From CAYQJV01 sp964417925 (GTDB lineage: Bacteria > Hydrothermota > Tepidihabitantia > B3-TA06 > CAYQJV01): DNA of 12,241 nucleotides. The notes beneath the pieces are model-generated. The model did no database searches, was not told the origin of the DNA, and was given only the letters and a program-made list of their open reading frames with translations. Positions within the stretch are counted from its first letter, which is position 1. Every line of letters starts with the position of its first letter. Below are positions 1 through 6,504 of the stretch, piece after piece. The stretch is taken from NCBI GenBank assembly GCA_964417925.1, contig CAYQJV010000041.1, positions 1-12,241 on the forward strand. The letters run 5' to 3'. Position numbers and translations under genes: made by a program.

Positions 1-1
1 G

Positions 2-1126
2 GATTTATTTGAACAGGCGAAAAAATATGCACCATGTATAATATTTATTGATGAGATAGATGCTGTGGGAAGAATGAGAGGAGCAGGCTTAGGAGGAGGG
101 CATGATGAAAGAGAACAAACTTTGAACCAATTACTGGTAGAGATGGATGGTTTTGAAAGTGCATCAGGAATAATAATTATGGCTGCAACCAATAGACCTG
201 ATATCCTTGATCCTGCTCTTCTAAGGCCAGGAAGATTTGATAGAAAAGTGGTTCTGGATAGACCAGATGTAAAAGGAAGGGAAGAAATTTTGAAGGTTCA
301 TACGAGAAATATTCCTCTTGCAGATGATGTTGATCTTTCCATACTTGCAAGAGGTACTCCTGGATTTACTGGTGCAGATCTTGCGAATATGGTAAATGAA
401 GCTGCGTTACTTGCAGCGAGAAGAAACCGGAATAAAGTAACTATGCAGGATTTTGAAGATGCAAAAGATAAAGTCCTTATGGGTACTGAGAGAAGGAGTC
501 TTCTTCTTTCAGATGAGGAAAAAAGAAGAACAGCATATCATGAGGCAGGTCATGCACTTGTCTCAAAATTGATACCAGGGCTTGATCCTATCCATAAAGT
601 TACAATAATTCCTCGAGGGATGGCTCTTGGGGTTACTCAGGCACTTCCTTTGGATGAAAGAAAGATATATTCTAAACAGTATTGCGAGAATCAGATTGCA
701 TTTATGCTCGGTGGACGAGTAGCAGAGGAAGTTGTGTTTGGGGATCTTTCAACAGGTGCAGCAAATGATCTGGATAAAGCTACAGAACTTGCAAGAAAAA
801 TGGTATGTGAGTGGGGGATGAGTGAAAAATTAGGACCTGTAGTGTTTGGAAAAATAGAAAGAGAAGTTTTCTTGGGAAGAGAACTTGGGTTACAGAGATA
901 CTTCAGCGAAAAAACCGCTCAACTAATTGATGCAGAGATAAGAAATATAATAGAAACTCAGCATAAAAAAGTAAAAGAAATTCTTACTAAGAACAGAAGG
1001 CTCCTTGATAAAGTTGCAAATGCTCTCTTAGAAAAGGAAATGCTTACAGGAGAGGAACTTGATGAAATTATAAAAGAGAAAAAGGATGACCGAAGAGAAA
1101 AGAACAAGGGCAAGAATACTAATTGA
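2..1126 (+). CDS. ftsH: ATP-dependent zinc metalloprotease FtsH, 3' part (5' end outside window)
   Basis: Membrane-anchored AAA+ protease that unfolds and degrades membrane and short-lived cytosolic proteins. The reading frame is open at the window edge, so the N-terminal membrane segments and Walker A are missing; 374 codons of a usual 600-650 remain. Visible in order: Walker B FIDEID (44-61), the AGLGGGHDEREQTLNQLLVE block, the Arg-finger region RPGRFDR (224-244), the zinc-binding HEAGH (539-553), and the third zinc ligand Asp in TGAANDLDKAT (codon 767-769). The C-terminus is a helical segment and a charged Lys/Glu/Asn tail. All catalytic elements in view are intact. The GTG at 65 lies inside the AAA+ domain and is not a start. 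The last 41 bases overlap folE, so the two are probably co-transcribed. Identification is near certain. Confidence 0.97.
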   Translation, partial: DLFEQAKKYAPCIIFIDEIDAVGRMRGAGLGGGHDEREQTLNQLLVEMDGFESASGIIIMAATNRPDILDPALLRPGRFDRKVVLDRPDVKGREEILKVHTRNIPLADDVDLSILARGTPGFTGADLANMVNEAALLAARRNRNKVTMQDFEDAKDKVLMGTERRSLLLSDEEKRRTAYHEAGHALVSKLIPGLDPIHKVTIIPRGMALGVTQALPLDERKIYSKQYCENQIAFMLGGRVAEEVVFGDLSTGAANDLDKATELARKMVCEWGMSEKLGPVVFGKIEREVFLGRELGLQRYFSEKTAQLIDAEIRNIIETQHKKVKEILTKNRRLLDKVANALLEKEMLTGEELDEIIKEKKDDRREKNKGKNTN

Positions 1127-1658
1127 GGAGTTTCTTTCTTTAATAGATGAGAGGTTAAATGAGGATGAAATTAAAGAGACTGCTCAATTTGTGATACAAA
1201 TGATCGAAGAAGTTTTTTACGGTGTAGGAAAAGACCCTGCAAGTTTTTTAAAAAAATATCGTGTAGAGAATGTAGAAGAGATGGTGGCTTTGCTGAACAT
1301 TCCATTTTATTCTATATGTAAGCACCACTTGTTGCCTTTTTTTGGTAAGGTACACATTGTTTATATCCCAAAGGATAATCAAGTCGCAGGTGTAGGAGAT
1401 GTAGTTAAATTCATAAAGGTTGCATCAAGAAAGTTACATTTACAGGAGACTCTTGCCCAAGAAATAGCAGAGGCTTTTGAAAAAGCAATTTCTCCCAGAG
1501 GAGTTTTTGTACTTATTGAAGCAAGGCACTTGTGTGTTGAAATGAGAGGGGAAGAAAAACAGTGCATGCTTATCACCTCCGCTTCAAGAGGAATAATGGA
1601 GGATAAGGAGTTTAAAAAACATGCTCTGGAGTTTATAAGGCATAATGCGATTTCTTGA
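1086..1658 (+). CDS. folE: GTP cyclohydrolase I family protein (FolE), divergent active site
   Basis: Homologue of the enzyme that converts GTP to dihydroneopterin triphosphate, the first step of pterin/folate synthesis. The 190-residue length fits compact bacterial FolE. Retained: the Zn ligands Cys78 and His81 in SICKHHLLPFFG, His80, the guanine-site Gln120-Glu121, and His148, Cys150 and Arg154 in ARHLCVEMRG, then TSASRG. Changed: the usual CEHH is CKHH (Lys79), and the usual G-L-S-K-x-x-R substrate loop reads G-V-G-D-V-V-K at 102-108, so the Ser and Lys of E. coli Ser135/Lys136 are Gly104/Asp105 and Arg139 is Lys108. The ATG at 1086 lies inside the ftsH end, just after a purine-rich stretch; no better in-frame start is near. 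It overlaps folP by 14 bases. Standing next to folP, a pterin role is the simplest reading, but altered substrate use is possible. Confidence 0.88.
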   Translation: MTEEKRTRARILIEEFLSLIDERLNEDEIKETAQFVIQMIEEVFYGVGKDPASFLKKYRVENVEEMVALLNIPFYSICKHHLLPFFGKVHIVYIPKDNQVAGVGDVVKFIKVASRKLHLQETLAQEIAEAFEKAISPRGVFVLIEARHLCVEMRGEEKQCMLITSASRGIMEDKEFKKHALEFIRHNAIS

Positions 1659-2829
1659 GGTTGTGACTGAGGAAGATAAAAAAAAAGAGCTGGAGAAAAT
1701 AGGAGTGGATCCCAAAGCCTTTTCTATTCTTTTAAAGAAATGGAACTTTTTTGCATTAAAAATGAAAAATCTCTTGCCTGCAGAGGCGAATATTCTTAAA
1801 CAACTTTCCTTAGAAATAGGTGCAGATCTTGCAACACATAAAAATACAATTACAGGAAAAAAGGAAAAAGTAGATGTTATATTCTTAGGAACTGAGAGAG
1901 AACTGGAAAAACTTCTTTCAAAGCTTGGAGAACAGTCTTTTAATCTATCCATATTAAAAGATGAAATAAAGAGTTTTTTGCAAAAAGAGAAAAAAGTATG
2001 GGCTATTAAGGATAAAGAGTACTTTTTAGATAAAAATTTTTGGATTATGGGAATATTGAATATAACCCCTGATTCCTTTTATGATGGTGGTAGATATTTT
2101 ACAGTTGATGATGCAGTAAAAAGAGCAGAAGAAATGATAGAAGAAGGGGTAGATGTAATTGACATAGGCGCAGAGTCTACAAGACCGGGTGCAGAACCTA
2201 TTTCTATGGATGAAGAAATTAAAAGACTTTTACCTGTTTTAAGGAAAATACGAAAGAGATACGATGGAGTTCTTTCTGTTGATACTTATAAACCAGAAGT
2301 TGCTAAGATAGTGGTAGAGGAAGGAGCAGATGTAATAAATGATACTTCTGGAGCTAAAGAAATAGAGGGAATGGTTGAGATTATTAAGAGACATAAAGTA
2401 GGATATGTGCTGATGCATATAAAAGGTACTCCAAAGACCATGCAGAGGAATCCTTTTTATAAGGACGTAATAGAAGAGATATATGAATTTTTCAAAACTA
2501 AATTACAGGAATTTGAATCTATGGGAGTAGAAAAAAGAAGGATTGTGTTAGATCCAGGAATAGGATTTGGGAAAACTGTACAGCATAATCTGGAGATAAT
2601 AAAAAGAGCGAGAGATTTCTTGGGGTTAAAAAGACCCCTTCTTGTTGGGCCTTCCAGAAAATCGTTTATAGGAGCAGTGATAGATAAGCCTCCAGGAGAA
2701 AGATTGTTTGGAACTATCGGGGCATGTGTATCTCTTTTTATTAACGGAGTCTCTATATTTAGGGTGCACGATGTACGAGAGGTAAGAGAAGCCTTGATGG
2801 TGGTTGAAAGAATAATACACCATGCTTGA
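1645..2829 (+). CDS. folP: Dihydropteroate synthase with extra N-terminal domain
   Basis: Condenses dihydropterin pyrophosphate with p-aminobenzoate to dihydropteroate in the folate pathway. The TIM-barrel core begins near residue 133 with IMGILNITPDSFYDGG. It continues with GAESTRPGAEP (175-185), SVDTY (Asp213), IND (Asn232-Asp233), DPGIGFGKT (from Asp303), GPSRKSFIG (Lys339) and the closing RVHD (373-376), so all pterin and pABA motifs are present. The protein has 394 residues against about 270-290 for short bacterial forms. The first ~130 residues form a separate region with a PAEANILKQLSLEIGADLA block and a VDVIFLGTERELEKLLSKLG block, which I recall from long FolP variants of other anaerobes and thermophiles; its job is unknown to me. 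An AAGG a few bases before the ATG could serve as ribosome site. It overlaps folE by 14 bases and cdaA by 8, which favours translational coupling. Confidence 0.95.
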   Translation: MRFLEVVTEEDKKKELEKIGVDPKAFSILLKKWNFFALKMKNLLPAEANILKQLSLEIGADLATHKNTITGKKEKVDVIFLGTERELEKLLSKLGEQSFNLSILKDEIKSFLQKEKKVWAIKDKEYFLDKNFWIMGILNITPDSFYDGGRYFTVDDAVKRAEEMIEEGVDVIDIGAESTRPGAEPISMDEEIKRLLPVLRKIRKRYDGVLSVDTYKPEVAKIVVEEGADVINDTSGAKEIEGMVEIIKRHKVGYVLMHIKGTPKTMQRNPFYKDVIEEIYEFFKTKLQEFESMGVEKRRIVLDPGIGFGKTVQHNLEIIKRARDFLGLKRPLLVGPSRKSFIGAVIDKPPGERLFGTIGACVSLFINGVSIFRVHDVREVREALMVVERIIHHA

Positions 2830-3583
2830 ACTTTTAAAACCAGGGGTTACAGATTTAATGGATATTGCTATAGTAACGGTGATTCTTTATTTTCTGTTGA
2901 AATTTATAAAAGGGACGAGAGCTCTTCAAATTCTCATAGGTCTTCTTGTAATATTTATTCTCGCAGTAATTGCAAGACTGTTAAACTTAGGTGCTTTGAG
3001 TTTAATTCTTAATTCTTTGGGGGCAATTTGGATAGTTGCTTTAATAATAGTTTTTCAGCCAGAGATAAGAAATGCTCTTGCAAGAATGGGAAGGTATAGG
3101 GCTTTCAGAATATTTGCAAGATCAGAGGAAGAAATGACGATTACAGAAATAGTAAAAGCTGTAGAGGAGTGCAAAAAATCAAAGATAGGGTTTTTGGTTG
3201 TTTTACAGAGAGAGGTTGAACTTGGTGAATTCATTGCCACAGGTATAAGAGTGGATGCAAGAGTATCTGCTCCTCTTCTTGTTTCCATATTTACTCCTCC
3301 TTCTCCACTACACGATGGAGCATGTATAATAAAGGAAAGCAGAATAATAGCTGCTGCTTGTACCCTTCCTTTAAGTGATGAGCCACCAGCAGAGATGAAA
3401 TATGGAATGAGGCATAGAGCTGCGATTGGGATCTCTTTGGTCTCGGATGCTTGTGCGGTGGTAGTTTCAGAAGAAACGGGTAAGGTTTCTGTGGCTTTTC
3501 AAGGGCATTTATACACAGATTTAACGATTACAAAATTAAAGGATTTCCTTAAAAAAATATACTTACCAAAGGAGGAAAAATGA
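2822..3583 (+). CDS. cdaA: Diadenylate cyclase CdaA (DacA)
   Basis: Membrane-bound enzyme that joins two ATP into cyclic di-AMP, a second messenger for osmolyte and cell-wall control. The N-terminal ~85 residues are hydrophobic, enough for about three membrane helices. The DAC domain follows, with the DGA motif (PLHDGA, Asp165-Ala167) and the RHR motif (GMRHRAAIG, Arg197-Arg199), then VVSEETG. The length (253) is slightly short of the common 270-280. One oddity: after RHRAAIGIS the usual Glu (GxSE) is Leu, though the later SEETG acids remain. The ATG at 2822 overlaps the end of folP (ATGCTTGA) and the stop overlaps the next start (ATGA), so it is probably translationally coupled on both sides. 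An ftsH-folP-cdaA order is familiar from other bacteria, but here no cdaR (YbbR) or glmM follows. Confidence 0.95.
   Translation: MLELLKPGVTDLMDIAIVTVILYFLLKFIKGTRALQILIGLLVIFILAVIARLLNLGALSLILNSLGAIWIVALIIVFQPEIRNALARMGRYRAFRIFARSEEEMTITEIVKAVEECKKSKIGFLVVLQREVELGEFIATGIRVDARVSAPLLVSIFTPPSPLHDGACIIKESRIIAAACTLPLSDEPPAEMKYGMRHRAAIGISLVSDACAVVVSEETGKVSVAFQGHLYTDLTITKLKDFLKKIYLPKEEK
3568..3575 (+). promoter_or_regulatory. Strong Shine-Dalgarno site for the DUF2723 gene
   Basis: AAAGGAGG ends four bases before the ATG at 3580 and lies within the last codons of cdaA. It is a near-perfect anti-16S match and the clearest ribosome site in the cluster, fixing the start at 3580 even though the ATGA overlap alone would allow coupling. 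Confidence 0.8.
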
Positions 3584-6504
3584 GCGAGAATAAATTAAAG
3601 TGGTGGATAGCTCTTATTGTGGTTATCATTGTTTTTGTTATTTACTTTTACAATGTTTCACCTACCGTGTCTTTCTGGGATTGTGGTGAGTTTCTCGCCT
3701 GTTCTTATATCTTAGGAATTCCTCATCCTCCTGGAACTCCCTTGTATGTTCTCATAGGAAAGATATTTTCCATGATTCCTGTTTTCCCGGAAATAGCATT
3801 GAGAATAAATATAATTTCTGTTTTATGCGGTGCTTTTGGTGCAGCACTTGTGTACCTTTTAGTGTATGAAATTATTAAAGGCTGTTCAGGTTTTGGTTTT
3901 ATTGAAAAGCATAAGTTTATTCCTCATGTAGCAGGCTTGATAGCTTCTTTCTTTTCTGCCTTTGCGTATAGCATATGGAACAATTCTCTTGAAGCAGAAG
4001 TTTATGCTCCTTCCTTTTTTATCGGTCTTATTGTAGTATGGGGAGCATTGAAATGGAGGAGGAAGGAGGAACAAGGAGAGGACGCATCCTATATGGTTTT
4101 GGGTTTACTTTATCTTATATTTCTTTCTGCAGGAATACATCTTACTCCTGTTATGAGTTTATTTGCAATGATACCTTTTATTTTTGTGGTAAAAAAGGAA
4201 TATCTTGCTCCATTTTTTATTGCAGTCATTTTGCTTTTTGATGTACTGTATGAACCTAACTCTACACTTTCAAGACTTTTTCATGGAGGAGTGGCTTTTC
4301 TACTTATAGTTTATTTATTCTACCTTTCTTCTAAAAGGAAAATAACCCAAGATACAGCGTGGACAGGCAGTATTATCACCGTAATCGCATATATTATATG
4401 GATTTTTTTAACTACTTCTTCTTTTTTGAAGTACTTTAATGAACATATCATAGGGACATTTTATTGGTTTACTGTTCTTGCATGTGTTCTGGGTATACGG
4501 TACAGGCAAGATAGATATTACCTTAAATACCTGCTTATTGGAGTATTTTTGCTTTTTGTTGCTTTTTCAGTACAGTTTTATTTGTACGTAAGAGCACGCT
4601 TACATCCAGATATAAACATGGTAGACCCTTCCAATTGGAAAAACTTTATATCGGTTCTGAGAAGAGAACAATATGGAGTGGCTAAAATTGAGAATCAACT
4701 TTGGCCAAGAAAAACCGTGGTGAATATAGAGACTGGTGAACCTACAGGAATTTCTCCTTTTGTAGGAATTTTATGGCAGATATTTCTTTACATAAGATAC
4801 TTTTTATGGCAATGGGGTCTTGAAATTCAACCCTCCCCACTTTCTCCAGTATATGAGAAGGGAATATTTGGAATCATTGGTCCTTTGGTCACGCTTATTG
4901 CAGTATTTCTTGGATTTTATGGGATGTACTCATTGTTTAAAAGGGATAGAAAGGCTTTTTGGTTTCTTCTGTCAATTTATTTGATAGCCTCTCTGGGGCT
5001 TGTAGCATATCTCAATCTTAGATTTTCTCCCTCCGATACTTGGCATACGGGCATGCCAAGAGAAGTAAGAGAGAGAGATTACTTTTTTGTTTTCAGCTTT
5101 GTGTTTTTCACCCTTTTCATAGGAATGGGAGTTGCAGAGTTGTTGCATAGTATTTTTAAAAAACAAAGAGATAGGTTCAGAGTGAATGCACTTCCTGTAA
5201 CCTTCTTGCTTTTTGTAGCCTCCATAATTCCTGTGGTGTATAATTGGAAAAAAGTAACCAGAAGAGGAAACTGGATACCAGCGGAGTATGGATATAATAT
5301 TCTTGCATGTTGTGACGAACCATCCGTAGTTTTTACAAATGGAGATAATGATACATTTCCTCTCTGGTTTGTACAAGAAGTTCCTTCTACTCATTATGGA
5401 AATAAACCTTATAAACCCAAAGTGATAAATGCAAATCTATCTCTACTTAATACCCCTTGGTATATAAAACAGTTGAAAAGAAAGGGAGCTCCTATTTCAT
5501 TCTCCTATGAGGAGATAGATAATCTTCCACCTTATTTAATAACGCCTGATAGAAAGATCATTTATCTGCGGGATATTATCATAAGAGACCTTATAGCTAC
5601 CAATGCAGGAATAAGATATTCGGATAGGGATAAGGTAAGGGTTGGAAGTTTTACTCCCATACCAATAGATTATGTAGTTCCTGATTCAATATTCTGGAAT
5701 AAAGTGTTAGATAAGTACAAGGAGACTGTAATGCCTATATACTTTTCAAATACAGTAGAAAGAGGTATTTTGAAATCCTATTTACCTTATCTTACACTTG
5801 AAGGAATTGTTTATAGAGTGAGGGGGCCCAAAGGAGAGAGAATAAATGTGGCAAAAAGCATAGAGATTTTGGAAAAGAGATTTAAAATGTCTTCCATCCT
5901 TGATCCTAAGGTGAAAAAGGATGAAGATACCAGAGGGCTTTTTGTTAATTACGCTGCTACTATGACAGAAATAGCTACTTATTTATTGCTGAAGGGACGC
6001 AAAGAGGAGGCTTATCGTTTTGTAAGGAAAATACTTAAATTTGAAATGGAGCCAGAGGATAAGCGGATCTTTTACTATCAAATCTCCCAGTTCGCAATAG
6101 AAACGGGAAGGTATGAAGAGGCGTTAATACTACTGGATAGTGTTTCAAAATGGGGATTTAGAGATCCTGAACTTTATATGAGACAAGCACTTGCATATTT
6201 TGGAATGGGAGATAAAGAGCTTGCAAAGCGAGCAATGAAGTTATGTTTTGTATCCAGTGGGGGAAGAATAGATTATTTTATGGCGATATTCAACTGGTAT
6301 AGATATACTCTTCATCAACCAGAGAAAGCATATCAGTTTCTCAAACTATGGGACGAAGCATTTCCAGGTAATCATTATACCTGGATTTTCTATCTCAGAC
6401 ATCTCAAAGATACAGCCGATGCATTATCTGCTCTTGAACGAATACCTGACAAGAGAGATTTGGAGAAAGAAGTATTGGATTCTTTGAAGAAAAAATTGAG
6501 ATGA
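3580..6504 (+). CDS. DUF2723 / TMEM260-like GT-C membrane protein with TPR-like tail (probable O-mannosyltransferase)
   Basis: Large polytopic membrane protein (974 residues). The N-terminus has one hydrophobic helix, then the family hallmark SFWDCGEFLACSYILGIPHPPG, split here as SFWDCGEF (31-38) and GIPHPPGTPLY (from 47). The acidic pair Asp34/Glu37 sits where GT-C glycosyltransferases keep their catalytic acids on the first extracytoplasmic loop. Many hydrophobic helices follow, up to about residue 560. Other blocks I know from bacterial DUF2723 proteins are VRERDYFF (496-503), TNGDNDTFPLW (586-596) and NLSLLNTPWYIKQL. From about 788 to 960 the protein is helical with paired-helix TPR-like repeats. 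Human TMEM260, of the same family, is a protein O-mannosyltransferase; transfer of sugar to secreted proteins here is inference. It overlaps cdaA and the sppA-like gene by ATGA. Confidence 0.85.
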   Translation: MSENKLKWWIALIVVIIVFVIYFYNVSPTVSFWDCGEFLACSYILGIPHPPGTPLYVLIGKIFSMIPVFPEIALRINIISVLCGAFGAALVYLLVYEIIKGCSGFGFIEKHKFIPHVAGLIASFFSAFAYSIWNNSLEAEVYAPSFFIGLIVVWGALKWRRKEEQGEDASYMVLGLLYLIFLSAGIHLTPVMSLFAMIPFIFVVKKEYLAPFFIAVILLFDVLYEPNSTLSRLFHGGVAFLLIVYLFYLSSKRKITQDTAWTGSIITVIAYIIWIFLTTSSFLKYFNEHIIGTFYWFTVLACVLGIRYRQDRYYLKYLLIGVFLLFVAFSVQFYLYVRARLHPDINMVDPSNWKNFISVLRREQYGVAKIENQLWPRKTVVNIETGEPTGISPFVGILWQIFLYIRYFLWQWGLEIQPSPLSPVYEKGIFGIIGPLVTLIAVFLGFYGMYSLFKRDRKAFWFLLSIYLIASLGLVAYLNLRFSPSDTWHTGMPREVRERDYFFVFSFVFFTLFIGMGVAELLHSIFKKQRDRFRVNALPVTFLLFVASIIPVVYNWKKVTRRGNWIPAEYGYNILACCDEPSVVFTNGDNDTFPLWFVQEVPSTHYGNKPYKPKVINANLSLLNTPWYIKQLKRKGAPISFSYEEIDNLPPYLITPDRKIIYLRDIIIRDLIATNAGIRYSDRDKVRVGSFTPIPIDYVVPDSIFWNKVLDKYKETVMPIYFSNTVERGILKSYLPYLTLEGIVYRVRGPKGERINVAKSIEILEKRFKMSSILDPKVKKDEDTRGLFVNYAATMTEIATYLLLKGRKEEAYRFVRKILKFEMEPEDKRIFYYQISQFAIETGRYEEALILLDSVSKWGFRDPELYMRQALAYFGMGDKELAKRAMKLCFVSSGGRIDYFMAIFNWYRYTLHQPEKAYQFLKLWDEAFPGNHYTWIFYLRHLKDTADALSALERIPDKRDLEKEVLDSLKKKLR

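Noticed and set aside
1584..1952. A 122-codon open frame on the - strand across the folE/folP junction
   Set aside because: Low-complexity Ser/Phe-rich translation mirroring Lys/Glu-rich coding on the other strand; a shadow of folP.
4972..5394. A 140-codon open frame on the - strand inside the DUF2723 gene
   Set aside because: The + strand frame carries family motifs throughout this stretch; the antisense translation has no recognisable domain.
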